Shown here in pieces: positions 11,177 through 25,348 of a stretch of DNA of 64,000 nt. The translations under genes and the position numbers were made by a program. A model generated the notes under the pieces. The model saw only the letters and a program-made list of their open reading frames with translations, had not been told where the DNA came from and did not search any database. How positions within the stretch are numbered: position 1 is the first letter of the stretch; each line of letters begins with the position of its first letter. Source of the DNA: Heterobasidion occidentale (lineage: Eukaryota > Basidiomycota > Agaricomycetes > Russulales > Bondarzewiaceae); the NCBI GenBank assembly GCA_039111635.1, contig JBCAQO010000014.1:1798001-1862000 (forward strand), read 5' to 3'.

Positions 11177-11826
11177 GATTCACAAGTGTATCTGATCTGC
11201 CGTGTGGGTGATGACGTCTTTCCATGTCTGTAAAGCTTGAGCGCTTGAGCTTGAACCTTGTGGGAACTGTTTACCTTGATTATGATGTTGCAATCGCTTT
11301 CGCAGATTGATTCGCCAAACCTTCAAGGGAAAACACACCGGCTTCCATTTCGACCCAGTACTCTTGACTGTGAAGACGGCAACTGCTCGCGTCTATCATA
11401 GAGCTTACGACATGATGTCTCAAAAGGAAAGATGAATAACAGCAGACCATCGAGCAGTCCTCGTAGAAACTCCGAAGCTCGTGCATCATTCAGCGCTTTA
11501 GCCACACATACTTACAGCCCTTGTGATCCGTCATTTTTCTTGAACTCTCCGGCGCTGTCGTATTGTCCATCAATCATCTGACATGCCGGGCGCCCCACTA
11601 ACACCGGGCAGCGCGGTACGTAAATGATCACTAAATGATCACTTTTTCAGGAGGCTATAAAATATCTGGAGTGTGGATGGACTTTTGTGTCCTTCCTCGG
11701 TCATAAAGTGAAGACTCCTAGGCTTCTGGTACCACGATTCTAGTCTACACGACTGTTCTCATCATTCTTTTTGTCCGGCATATTAAAGGACAAGCATCCC
11801 ATCCCAGCCTGACTTCCGCTACCGTT
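11177..11826. other. Intergenic upstream of the carboxylesterase
   Basis: A minus-strand frame at 11280-11489 shows no domain. No supported gene. A TATAAAA string near 11655 is about 170 bp upstream of the esterase ATG. Confidence 0.4.
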
Positions 11827-14212
11827 ATGGATCTTTCTCTGGCATTCGTCTTGGCCTCCCTGTGGTTTAGCCTGTGTGCCGCCATCAGAGGCGTTGCTCC
11901 CACGGTCCAGTTGGATCGCGGAATCTTCGTAGGCAACTCTACAGGAACAGTCGATAATTTTTTGGGCATACCATTTGCACTTCCCCGTACGTCCGACCTA
12001 CTCGATAGTGTTTTCCTGGTGCTCTGCCTAACTTCTATCTGACAGAACTGGTGATCGTCGCTTTCGCCTGCCAGAACCGAATCACTCGTACGAGGGAACT
12101 TACAACGCTACTGTGTTCGGCAACTCGTGCCCTCAGCAAACCATAACTCCCACCGTCCCGAACGAGGTTGTTGGCGAGATTCTGAGCACCTATATACTTG
12201 TGGAGGGTGCCCATCCTCAAAGTGAAGACTGTACGTCCGTCGTGATCGTGCATTGGGTCCACCGTCTGATCTCTCGCCTCCATTATAGGTTTGAGCCTCA
12301 ATGTATGGGCTCCTGCTAATACTCCTGCGGACGCGAAGCTTCCAGTACTCGCGGTAATCACACCAATTCTCAAAACGGGATTTATATTGATAAAATGTCT
12401 TGTTGTAGTGGATATATGGAGGTAAGAAGCGTTGAATCATCGATCGAGTCAAGCACGACCATTTTTTCTTACTTAGGCGGATGGGAGGTTGGAGAGACGG
12501 CCACGTAAGTAGGTTTGAACTATCAGCGAATACATTGACTGGATGTTTCTTTAGATACAACGGGGAGGCTGTTGTCCAAGGATCTCTCGATATTGGCATG
12601 CCAATAATCTATGTGAGCATGAATTACCGGTGAGTACGTCCGACAGTGGTTGTCCATCTAAGTCTAAATAACTCCTAGAGTAGCAGGTAGACTTGACTTA
12701 ATGTATATGCTATCTCGGATCTGACTCTCTCAAAGCTTTTGGCTTCCTTGCTGGCAGAGAAGTAAAAGAGGCAGGTGTTGGGAATCTTGGCCTTCACGAT
12801 CGTCAGTGAGATATCGAAACATTCTTTTTCAACGTGTTTCTAACAACGAGACTTTCTACCTAGAGCGCCAAGCCCTCCGATGGATCCAAACATATATTAG
12901 TGCCTTCGGAGGAGACAAAGACAGGGTAACCATGTATGTCTCATGTTGATATATTGCGGCAGAGCTATCCTCACAACGAAATATCCTAGCTGGGGTGAAA
13001 GTGCCGGCTCTGTCTCTGTTGCTCTCCAAATGATTACGAATGGTGGCCACAGTGAAGGCCTTTTCCACGGAGCGTTTATGCAATCTGGCTCACCTCTCAT
13101 TGTCGGCGATATCACTCACGGTCAGCCTTACTACGATCTCATCGTCAACGAGATCGGCTGCAACGGCACCGAAGATACCTTGCAATGTCTGCGCGAGGCC
13201 CCTTACGAGAAACTCCAGGCTGCGTCGAGCAGCACGCCTTCATTGTTCAGTAACACCGTATGTGATCATATTTTTGTCCATGTTCATTGTTCAAATTTCC
13301 TCCTCAGTCCCTAAACCTGGTCTGGATGCCTCGTACAGACGGTAAATTTCTGATTGAGGATCCTCAAACGCTTGTAAAAAAAGGCCATGTCGCAGATATA
13401 CCTTTTGTCAATGGTGCGTACCCGTATCTCTGGTTCCTCACTGATCGAACCTGCGTTTACGCGAAACTCAGGAGATTGCGATGACGAGGGTACACTATTT
13501 TCGCTTTCGTCATTAAATGCAACGTATGGTTTCTCTCGAGATTTGTTTGGAGCTTACACCAACACATCACAGCTCCGACGAAGACACTTTGAAATACATT
13601 CAATCTGTCTACTATCCGAAGACTCCCTTGCAAGAACTTGACGCTGTGCTCCAGCTCTATCCTTCGGACCCATCTGAAGGCTCACCCTTCAATACAAGCA
13701 GCAACAACACGCTCTCTCCCAATACAAGCGTATCTCTGCTATCCAGGGAGATCTCTGGTTTCATGGTCCTCGTCGTCTGTTCTTCAAGTACCGATCAGAA
13801 AAGCAGAAAACTTGGTCATATCGTAAGCAGGCGCCTTTAGTGATTCATGAATTGCTCATGGAATAGTTGCATCGTAGTATATAAGGATTTAAGTCGACGC
13901 CTTTCCTGGGTTCAGTGAGGCTTTTTTTGATTTTTGATTACTCTCATCCTAAACATTTTTGACAGTTTCATTCGTCCGACCTCATTGGTATCTACGGTCC
14001 TGGAAGCGACCTAGGAACTTCGTCATTCGCTTCGCCACCGGTCTAAATCCTAACCACGGAAACACCACTATATACTGGCCCAGGTATACCCAAAAATCAC
14101 GCAAGCTCATGACGCTGCTGGATGGATCGGTTCTCCTGACTATCACTGAAGATGACTTCAGGTGGACGGGATCAAGTACCTTACACAGTTAATGTTGCAG
14201 AACCCTCTTTGA
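11827..14212 (+). CDS. Secreted type-B carboxylesterase/lipase with three frame breaks near the 3' end
   Basis: Hydrolyses carboxylic esters, presumably outside the cell: the first ~20 residues (MDLSLAFVLASLWFSLCAA) form a signal peptide. Many introns. Family landmarks in order: FLGIPFALP, EDCLSLNVWAP, the oxyanion region WIYGGGWEVG, YVSMNYRV, GNLGLHDQRQALRWIQ, and the nucleophile elbow WGESAGS after a GTATGT..CCTAG intron. QSGSP follows, and the catalytic His is in FHSSDLIGIYG. Family reading continues only by changing frame three times: at CCC 13718-13720 (TLSP to QYKRISAIQGDLW), at 14011-14016 (SDL to NFVIRFATGLNPN) and at 14161 (ITEDDF to DGIKYLTQLML). Each is repaired by one added base. 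Either sequence errors or a recent pseudogene. Confidence 0.82.
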
Positions 14213-15816
14213 GGCCTAACATAGCTACACTATACAGGTTATTTGGCTCACTATCGTGTATCTGTTTGCGCTCAGTCTCGTCGTTCATCATCTTGCATTC
14301 AAATCATAATTTACTGTCCAAGTCCATGAGTCAGGGCGTGAAACCTGCCGACGGTACTGCGTGGACACGCGGAGCTTGCTTTCTGAGTGAGGCGCGAGGA
14401 TAACGATTGTTATGTCGAAATGTGATGTCGGAAAGAAATGACCTGTGCCGCAAGGATGGGAAGTGAGCCCCCGTCCAGTGCTGATTTCGAGTGCTCGTCT
14501 TGAGGATGGTGCCGGAGATGAGAACTCACCTTGGAGCTTGATGCAGCACCGCTCGTCAAGGTTGAGTCAAAGCACCAGAGAGAAAGATAAAAAAACGTGG
14601 ATGGACGTGGATGGACTGTGGAATATCTGAGTGGGACAGTTTCTCAGGCGAATACAGCCGTGACTAGCAGTGAAGGGCCTGTTTACAGGGTTTCTGACGG
14701 GGCCACATAGATGGGAGCTTCCCAAGGCTTGATTATGCACATGTGTTCATATTCCTCTCGTGAAGCACTCAAGACAGACAGACAGAGGGCCCTGATTTCA
14801 CAGCCTGCTCTTCCGTAGTGTGCATCTAAAAAGTGAAAGACATCCTGTGCTATCATCAAGAACTATCGTGGCGTCATGGCGGTGGCAGTATGCAGTGCAG
14901 CCCACCTAAAACCTGTGATGCCTCCTGTGGAAACTGTCGAATACGGCAGTGGCAATTAGGTCACAGATCTACAGTGCAGCTTCGACACTGACAAGGTGGT
15001 CAACATCTGGGTGCCAATCATTCGAGTTTTTGCCAGGATACCGATAGCGTGCTTGCGCTTGTATCACTAGCACCCCCTCGCATGCTGTTCCCCCAGATCC
15101 AATGCAGCGGCATCTCAATATCTACCTGTGCAAGGAGCTCCCAAACTAATAGGACCACATACTCGTTCGTAACATACGTCCAAATCTCAGAGTTATATTC
15201 GAGAGGCTATCGTCGAGGTTCAGATTGATCCCCGAGTCGGCAGCTAATTCCATGGAAGGACGGTCAGAAGAATAGGATGCGATCGTGATAGAGGCGTGGT
15301 TCCCTGCGCTATAGTGCGATCAAGATTTGGACGAAAGGGCATATAACTTGGGGAGGTAGGCAGGCTTCAGCCGGAGACCTCCTCCGGGAAATAAAACAAG
15401 ACAGAAGTCTAGCGGGAAGGCATGGGATCGGTGTACGCCGAGAATGCTGAGCAGTGCGGTCGGGAAACATCCCAAGGTGCTCGACGATAGATTCCACAAA
15501 AGTCCGTTGTCTGGGTTTTACCCGAATCTGGATCGGGCCTCTGAGGTGGCTGACAGGGTCCTCGTGCCCGCCCATCAATGCAATTGTGCGTGATAGTGTC
15601 GTGGGTCCTTGCCTTCGTGCCATTGTCCACAACAATGACTCTAAGACAAGCTCGACGATGCAGGTGGATGGACGTGTCGTTGGAAGCTCCACAAATTATA
15701 TACAAGATGCATGAACTGTTTCTCGTTGTGCTCTGATTCGGCAGGCACCGGATTCCCGTCGTATTCATAGGGAGCATGCCCACTCACTCTGGTTATCAGA
15801 CTTTGAGCAATCCAGC
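14213..15816. other. Intergenic, 1.6 kb, between the carboxylesterase and the first ADH
   Basis: The largest frames (15309-15692 on the minus strand and 15454-15714 on the plus strand) overlap each other, lack recognisable motifs and have no clear exon partners. I see no supported gene. Confidence 0.35.
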
Positions 15817-17247
15817 ATGGAAAGTCTTCCAAAGTCCTTCAAAACAGGTGCTGTGTCCTCCCTTTCCCATGCACACCGCTCGTCATACTACCAATTCGAT
15901 TAATCCTTCGATGCAGTCGCCTGCCCAGGGCCAAACCAAGGCTGGCGCTACCTCACGCACCCTCTCCGTCCGCCACACTCCGCAGAAATTCTCATCCGCG
16001 TGCACGCCTCGGGGATCTGCAACTCGGACCACTTCGTGCAAGAGGACAAATGGCCCGGCATCATTTACCCTCGCGTGCCTGGGCACGAGGTAGTCGGGCG
16101 GATCGCGGCAGTCGGGGAGGACGTGCAGAAGCAGCAGAAGATCAACAGAACGAGTGGGGCGAGTGGGGGAGAGGCAGGGGAAGGTGAGCGGTTCGAGATC
16201 GGGAGCCTTGTGGGCGTGGGGTGGAATGGGGGTTATTGTGGGCGGTGTCGATATTGCAGGAAAGGTGACTTTCCGGGCTGCCTCGAGCTCCAGATCACAG
16301 GCATCAACCATGACGGTGGACACGCCGAGTACATCTACGCCCCAGCCAACTGTACGCTCCCCTCCCTTCCCTTCGGCTCTGCTCCCTGAACCCTCCCCTG
16401 TTCAGCCGTCGTCCACTTCCCCCCATCCGCGCTCGCCAACGCCTCCTACGCCCAGCTCACCTCGCTCCTCTGCGCCGGCACGACTGTCTACCATGCCCTC
16501 CGCACCACGCCTAACTACGCACCGGGCGACCTCTGTCTTGTCCACGGCATCGGCGGGCTCGGACACCTCGCTATCCAGTATGCGTCTAAGCTCGGCCTCC
16601 GAGTCCTCGCGGTCTCCGCCTCGCCCGCACACGCATCCAAAAGGGACGTCGCGCTCGCGCTGGGCGCGCATGAGTACCTCGATGCATCCGTCCCAGCCCC
16701 ATCATCCCCAGCATCGCCCTCAGACTCTGAAATAGCACACTCGGACGTAGATGCGGAGGCCGCAAAGCTCGCAGAGATCGTGGCCGCCGTGCAGGCGATG
16801 GGCGGCGCCCAAGTGATCCTTGCTACAACGCCCTCTGCCGCGAGCGTGAACGCGATCATACCCGCCGTTGCGCGCAATGGGTGCGTCACTGTTGTCGCGA
16901 CGACCGACGGGCACGTCGGGATGGACAATGTCTCGCTCAACGTGCGCCGCGCGACGATTCGCGGGTGGGCGTGCGGCGCGGCGGGCGAGACGGAGGCGTG
17001 CGTGCGGTTCTCGTGCGCGGCAGGTGCGTCGGCCGGTTCTTGTGCCCTCGGTTTCTTGCTCACCTATCGGCACATCTCTGGCTGCTTGCGGAACTGCATC
17101 ATCTCACTGTTGGCTGTTTTGTCCACACACGGGTGTACAGGAATCAAGGCGATCGTGAAGGAATGGAAGTTCGAGGACTATGCAGACGCGTACAGGGATA
17201 CTATGGAAGGGAGGCCCGAATTTCGGAATGTCCTCGTCTTTCCGTAG
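15817..17247 (+). CDS. Zinc-dependent alcohol dehydrogenase (MDR superfamily), copy 1
   Basis: Oxidises alcohols or reduces aldehydes with NAD(P). MESLPKSFKT at 15817 splices (GTGCTG..GATGCAG) into VACPGPNQGWRYLTH. Catalytic-zinc ligands lie in HASGICNSDH and PGHEVVG. The structural zinc lobe has four Cys (CGRCRYCRKGDFPGC). The Rossmann loop is HGIGGLGHLA. The C-terminus is EGRPEFRNVLVFP. The overall arrangement is that of AdhP/Adh1-type enzymes, here about 390 residues with two insertions (a Ser/Gly/Glu-rich loop before FEIGSLVGVG and a Ser/Pro-rich loop after HEYLDASV). The last intron ends before IKAIVKEW. No targeting peptide, so cytosolic. Paired with the same-strand paralogue at 18684. 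Confidence 0.9.
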
Positions 17248-18683
17248 GGAACGGCATCCGTGCGTCCCCTATAGGCTCCGTAGTGCAGTGCAGGGCCGCG
17301 ACGCCAATCGCTGTACACTGAACAAGACGGTCGTATACCATCTTTACTATGCAAACCTGCAAACTGTCATTCATACTCTGTGTGGAGATGGGCATGTTTA
17401 TCTGCAAGTGCTATCTCGCCGGCAGCCCACTAAGCCTTTGCGCCTCTGCGTCAGCGCTCGTACTCAAAACTGCTGCGGGACCGTTCGGGTGAGCGATCAC
17501 TGCACAGTCGTTTCCTCACGAATGAGCTTCTTTCGTCACCGCTTAGCTATCAGCAGACTTGCCGATCAACCCTGTGGCGTAACACCTCCCTAAACGTATC
17601 AATTGCCCCATGGAGCACGTCCAAACAGGACTCAAGGCTCCGACTTTTATGTGTGGAATGTTTGTGATTGACGTGTTGTTCGGTACTTACAGTAGATATG
17701 CAGGCTATAGATAAACAGGTTGCGTCAGCACTACAATCGATCATATTTACCCGATACCATGTCCGTTGCGGCCATCCGTAGCCTGGCTCGCTGTGCATAT
17801 ATACTGTATACACCGTGCACCTTGAACTAGGTACGTCTTTCTTCGTACCACCCAACCTCGGTCATAACGCAGACCGATTGGCCTCGCTTATCCTGCATAA
17901 GCACTTGAAGCTGCTGTGGAGTTTATCAAGCGATCGCTGCACATCCTGCAGTCGCCCCTTACGAATCAAACTCGATGATGCTGGTTAGACATCCCATGCA
18001 ATAGCTTCAACGGTGCCAGTTGTGTCGTGGAGCGCGTCCAAAGAAATCTGGTTTCTCTTCCAAGTATATGCCAACACGGGTTGGTAGATTGACCTTATCG
18101 CGCTTTGCACTTGGGGGTAAGCCCTAGAGCGCAAAACAGCAGCAGCAGGAACGGCTCAGTGTACTCCCACATGATTTGGCGGCATATGCGCATCTTCATC
18201 AGCACTGTACGCGCGGCCCTTTGGCTTAGCAAAAAAACCTGTAAAGTTACAATCCAGGGGCGATATAGGGTAATATACATATTCAAAACGTTTCTCGAGA
18301 TACGCGACTCTTGGCTAAGACAGCTTCGCTGATCGTCGACACTCAAGAGGTCAGGCTGAAGCTGAAGGCACGTCATCATGTAGGTCACACTGGGGTGTAG
18401 AACTGGTGTAGAGCTTAGAACAGAACGACTGTCTTCTGTTTAGGTCAGCATTTGGAGACTAGTGTAGAGCATAGATAACTCACTTACCAACTGAGTGACC
18501 CACTCCCAATGGGCGGCCGTCATGCTGTTCAATTACATAAAGGCGATTTCCATCGTTTGAAACACGGCAATTTGACAGGAATCAAGTGTGGATCGGACCC
18601 ACATCATCGACGTCGTACATCTTAAAAGCACGACGGCGCCAAGTCGCCAGTCACCAGTTACACCCTTCTCCCCTTGATTCTAA
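17248..18683. other. Intergenic between the two ADH genes
   Basis: About 1.4 kb without a supported gene. Frames on both strands overlap and carry no domain. It presumably holds the promoter of the second ADH. Confidence 0.4.
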
Positions 18684-19947
18684 ATGGCTGATCTACCGAC
18701 ATTCTTCAAAGCTAGTAAGTACCTCCCTCCGGCATCGTATGTACCAGGCGTCTACAGGTAACTGATGCGCACCTTTATCACGTAGTCTCTTGTCCCGGCC
18801 CGAAACAGCCTTGGCAGACCATCACTGTGCCCCTGCGCGCGCCTACGCCGACAGAGGTCCTCGTACGGGTCTACGCTTCGGGCATCTGCCACGGAGACCA
18901 TTTCGTGCATGAGGGCACATTTCCGGGGCTCGCCTACCCGCGTACGCCAGGCCACGAGGTCGTCGGCCGAGTTGCTGCTGTCGGCGCCGCGCTCAGTGCT
19001 CTCGGCCCCAGTGCCCGATTCCGCATCGGGAGCTTGGTCGGCGTCGGGTGGAACGGCGGGTATTGCGCCGCATGCGATGCCTGCCGGCGGGGCGACTTTG
19101 GGGGATGCGCGAGCCAGGCGATCACGGGCGCTACGTTTGACGGTGGCCATGCGGAGTATTTGTATGCTTCTGAGACCGGTCAGTCAAAACACAATGGTCA
19201 TACTGAGTGAATACCTTAATCATAAGCATCAGCCATCGTCAGCATCCCAGAAGAGTGTTTAGAGCAGGCGAGCTACGCCGAGCTCGCACCACTCCTCTGC
19301 GCGGGTGCCACCGTGTACGAGGCCCTCCGCACGACACCGTTCTCGCCGGGAGACCTCTGTCTCGTACAGGGCATTGGCGGACTGGGCCATCTTGCGATAC
19401 AGTACGCCGTGCGGCTAGGCCTCAAAGTCTATGCAGTCTCGTCGGGCCCAACCAAAGCCGCCCTCGCGACGTCACTCGGGGCGCACGGATATATCGATAC
19501 CTCTGCACATGGACCGAGTGTGGTAGAGCGTGTTCAGGCGATGGGGGGCGCGAAGGTCATTCTCTGCACCGCGCCGTCGGCGGAACAAACCAATGCGTTG
19601 ATTCCCGCGGTCGCGCGCGATGGTGTCGTGACGCTCGTAGGCGTGGCGGTGGACGGCGATGTAAGAGCCAATACCGGTTTGATGATCATGCGCAGGGCGA
19701 CGCTGCGTGGCTGGGGGTGCGGCGGTGCGCGGGAGACGGAGAGCTGCGTGCAGTTCTCGATGCTGACGGGTAAGCACTTCATTTTTGGATTGTTCGTAGG
19801 AAGATAGACTCACTAGATGCAATGTCGTCGTTCGTGCTAGATGTCAAGGCAATGGTCCAGGAGTTCGGGTTCGAGGATTTTGTGCGGGCGTACGATGATA
19901 CGATGCATGGCAAGCCACAATTCAGGAACGTCATTGTATTCCCTTAG
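18684..19947 (+). CDS. Zinc-dependent alcohol dehydrogenase (MDR superfamily), copy 2
   Basis: Tandem paralogue of the gene at 15817. MADLPTFFKA splices (GTAAGT..CGTAG) into SCPGPKQPWQTITVPL. Zinc ligands are in YASGICHGDH and PGHEVVGRVAAVG. The structural zinc lobe CAACDACRRGDFGGC has four Cys. The cofactor loop is QGIGGLGHLA, and the end is HGKPQFRNVIVFP. It lacks the long Ser/Pro insertion of copy 1 and is the more standard length (about 350 residues). Introns at the same places as in copy 1 support a direct duplication. No frame break. Exons are GC-richer than the flanks. Confidence 0.92.
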
Positions 19948-20220
19948 AGTTCAATGACCAATCTTCAGTGTTAAAGAACTCGCGAAACTCTTGACATTGT
20001 CAAAAGATCGCCTACCTCTCGATGAGAAGAGTGAAGGACACATTTCTCTCTGCTCACATTTGTTCATGCAGATTCATCACGAGGACTGCCAGAAGGGAAC
20101 CATTGTTCTCCCTCGCAGGCTTGAGGTTACGTAGACCTGTTTCGGCCTACGTAGCTGCGGGCGCCCAAATCATGACAGTGCTCCCTTGTACCCGATTCGG
20201 AAGCGCGCTCGGCTCTGTGG

Positions 20221-20230
20221 TATATATAAG
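20221..20230 (+). promoter_or_regulatory. Strong TATA-like box
   Basis: TATATATAAG lies 83 bp upstream of the ATG at 20313 and is followed by a pyrimidine-rich stretch (20266-20286) typical of fungal initiator regions. Confidence 0.45.
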
Positions 20231-20312
20231 CTAGAGCGTAGACGAAGCTGGCATTTCATTCAAGACCCCACTCCTCTTACTCTCTAGCGCAGAACCTCTG
20301 CAAAGCGGAATC

Positions 20313-20519
20313 ATGTCTATCACTCGATCGTCTGGAAAACAACCACCCACCATTGTGGAACCTCTGTGGAACCCTCGGAGACAGCGACATGGCCTTATGT
20401 ATCACAATTATCGGTATAGGGGGAAGACTATGCTGCGTGTGGGACACGGGTTCACGTACCGGGCTAGAGAGGCGGTGGAGAGCGACGTAGCAGCAGGGAT
20501 GGGGCAGGACTGGGTATAG
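20313..20519 (+). CDS. Possible small basic protein, 68 residues
   Basis: A single open frame (MSITRSSGKQPPTIVEPL...GMGQDWV) that starts in good position behind the TATATATAAG box. Rich in Arg and Tyr, with no signal peptide, membrane segment or recognised domain. The only support is the promoter-like context, so it may be a chance frame or the first exon of something longer. Confidence 0.3.
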   Translation: MSITRSSGKQPPTIVEPLWNPRRQRHGLMYHNYRYRGKTMLRVGHGFTYRAREAVESDVAAGMGQDWV

Positions 20520-23117
20520 CGCGGTGAGTCCCGAGCATAGACCAAGCTAAGACTGAGCGTTGGGCAGCGGCGGCTGTAAGACGCAGCTTTGGGAGCGGTA
20601 GACGTAGTCGAATACGCGCAGGGAATGTACCGCCTTCGCTTGCTATTCTTCTTGTGAGTTGACTCATCCTTCAGTTACGTCGTCGATATCAGAGGCCTCG
20701 TTTCCAGGTCACGCTGGATTGCTAAATCATCTTCCATTCTCCATCTGAGCTTAAAAAAAACCGCTCGGCGGCCGTCAATGTATACATAGAATCAGGGATA
20801 AATACATAGCCTCACCGTCTACTCAAATGCTTCTTGCAAGTCTTGCATTTGTTTACCTCAGGACATTGGAAAGATGGCGAGGGTCTGTGATCAGATGGCA
20901 AGATATGTCGGTGAGTCGTAAGATCTCAAAGAATTGTATAAGATATAATACTCACTTGTGAGGCACCCATCCGACACGAGTCTGGGACACGTAGACTTTT
21001 TCAATCAACCTCACGAGTTACGTTTCTCGAAGCACGAAATGCTATAAAGTCAGAGCGTCGAGGGTCAAGGCCCGTCAAAAGAATAGCCGGCAATGGAAGA
21101 CCAATGGAAGACCAATAGTTATCGTGGATGCGACTACGGGCTTCAAGGGCGATCGGCTCCCCGTATCGTGCATCTGCTTGCGTAGGCGGGCCTGTCAATC
21201 CGGCGGCGGCGCCGTCTCAGTGAATTAGCTGAGCCTCAGCTTCGTAGGCTGGAAGATGTCACCTACACCGACTCGTATTCAAATTGACAAAAACACGAGT
21301 TTTCAAGGCATCGCATTCGAGGTTGGCGTGCGCCTGCGCATCCAAGAGAACAGTAGCAGGGGTGCTGTCTTGGTAGGTGGTAGAATGGAAGCAGCCCGAG
21401 GTGTATTGCCCTACCCCTCTCGAGTCAAAGCTGAGGAAGAGACGTATCCAGTAGAGGATGGGTGTTCAGCGTGCCATTGCTCTCTGTTAGCAACTACCGT
21501 CTACTTTGAAGAAAGATCAGCTTGTGGAGAAAACGGCCTCCTCGTCCCTTCAACGTTCAGCACTATCAAGTTTTTTCAACTCACCAACCTCGATGAACAC
21601 AAGAAAGAATGCACAAGCCGAGATTCGATCAGCGAGTCCTGATCGAGTGAGTGACCTTGCGATAGTACATGTGCCACCACTGCACGTCCAGATGTACCGT
21701 CTAGAAGCAAGACATGCTGCAGTGCTCAAAGCATTGCATGCATCGACTGTCTTCTATGACGGATACATGGGATACGTTGTGGCAATGGATTGGAAGTATT
21801 GTCCATAGTTGCTGAACCTGCGCCGATTTTCAGCTATGCCCCGCTAGTATCAATGATGGGATAGCCCAAGAATATCAGTCATCAACACAGGCCCAGTAAG
21901 TCGTCCTTAGGAGATTGTGAATGACCGAAGCCGACCTCCAAGCGGGTGCAGAGAAGTCGCCTGGTGTTCCACCTTCGTCGCCCAAGACGAATTCAGAAAG
22001 CTAGATAAGATCATGCGGACATTCGATACAAGCCACGACAGATCTTCGAGAACATCCTGATAGCAACCCGCGGCTCGCCAGATACGAATGGCAAACTATA
22101 ATCAAGAGTTACACATATTATAATCGTGGCGACGCTGGAAATGATTAGGTGGATCAGTATAGAGGGTCAATAACTGATTTTATTAGGATAGAGGTTATTT
22201 CGAGGAAAGGCGATGGGAAGGGGAAGGGTGTGTGGGAGCTATGCCAATTTGTAGAACAATGGACACAGAGAGGTTAATCAAGGAAAGGAACGGACAGACG
22301 ACAGTATAATGTGATGGCTTGGACAGCGTTGAAATTCAGACGGAACAACCTCCCTTGCAAGGGTGATAGCTCGATGCCCTTTGATCCCGTGTAATGGAGA
22401 CCTTGATAAAAACATAAAAACATCAGAAACATCGAGTCGACGTTAGATCGGGAGAAATGAGTCGGATCAAACCTGGTCCAATATGGCTCTTTGTCAACCA
22501 CGCAGCGCTCACTCAGCGAGCGTACTCTAGCCACTAGCGAGACAGCGAAGAAAATCTGCATCCTGCTTTGAACACAGAGACGATAGCTTCATGGGACCAT
22601 GATGGCCATAGGAGACGGTGGTCGGTGGCAGAAAATGTGGTAGGTGCAGAGAATTCTCCATCTGGACTAAATCTGGGAATCTACCGAAGCTATAGTTGGA
22701 TGTCAGTATAATTTGCAGTTACGAGTAGATGAGTCAACTTCAGCGAGAAAGTTGAAAGGGCAAATTGTAACAACATCATCAGCAGCGTGGGAACTTCGTA
22801 CTTCTCCCAGCCAGTGCAAGCCGAAAGCTCCTGCAAGACTCTAAAACCCTGAAATCGAAAGACAGCTTCACAACGAAAAGCATTCATCGGAATCTATCTA
22901 GACAATATCATAGAGAATACCAAGGTCGAAATCTTCCTCGCTGTATCAGCAAAAGTTGATCGTTTAATTTGTAAGCCCATCCGTTATGACATCTCATCAT
23001 GCTTGCTCACGATGGCGCACTTATCCGTTCAGAATTATATTTATCTGAGGAGTGAATCTATCCTCTCGCTGCTCATTGTTTTCCTGAAGATTCCAAGATC
23101 ATTTTCCCGGTTTCATC

Positions 23118-24830
<1,713 letters not shown>

Positions 24831-25080
24831 TACCTGAGTGAGCGTCGTCGTTCTTGTGCCAGTGTTTCCATGAACTGACACTCCTCAGCGAGGGTGGTGA
24901 AGGTCGTGAGCAGGTGTAGTAAAGCTTGTACGAGCAGCAGTATCAAATGAAAGTCTGAGAATCAACTATATCATGGAGCTTCGCTCCCGTGAGGCTATCT
25001 GTAGTTTGCGCTAGTCTGATTTATACCCCTTTCCTTCCAATACAAACAAGAGGAACGTGAAGAAATACAGAAAATCTATC

Positions 25081-25097
25081 TACACCCCCAGCGCCTT
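25081..25097 (+). repeat. Left terminal inverted repeat
   Basis: TACACCCCCAGCGCCTT. It matches the reverse complement of 34465-34481 at 15 of 17 positions. Flanking bases upstream (AATCTATC) have no counterpart on the other side. Confidence 0.75.
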
Positions 25098-25186
25098 GTT
25101 TGGGATGACAACCAATTCGTAGTATGAGAGTGGTACTCAGGAGCAAAATCAGAATCACTCCTGATTTGATGAGAGTGAAGCTAAGA

Positions 25187-25263
25187 ATCTCAATCTCAGC
25201 AACACAACCGTCCGACTCTGAATATAATGCTGAGATTCTCATATCTCAGCATAATGCTGAGAT
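25187..25263. repeat. Left subterminal motif array
   Basis: Four copies of ATCTCAGCA or its complement at 25193, 25228, 25243 and 25255. The last two form a near-perfect palindrome, CTCAGCAT-A-ATGCTGAG. The 15-mer ATCTCAATCTCAGCA at 25187 recurs in direct orientation at 34439. Confidence 0.75.
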
Positions 25264-25348
25264 CGAGCATCCCACGCCTTACCAATAGTTTGCTGAATAA
25301 TCAAACCTCTTCCGCCCAAACTTGATCCAAGCAGTCAGTGCAGAGGGC

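Larger units (their letters stand above)
19948..23117. other. Gene-poor 3.2-kb stretch
   Basis: Apart from the short TATA-preceded frame at 20313, no coding region is supported. Frames at 21256-21642 (+), 22274-22561 (-) and 22690-22887 (-) lack family motifs and partners. I found no inverted repeats or transposase remnants by eye. Confidence 0.4.

Noticed and set aside
15309..15783. Overlapping 124-127-codon minus-strand frames
   Set aside because: Two frames overlap each other, and the opposite strand is also open. No motif, no partner exons.
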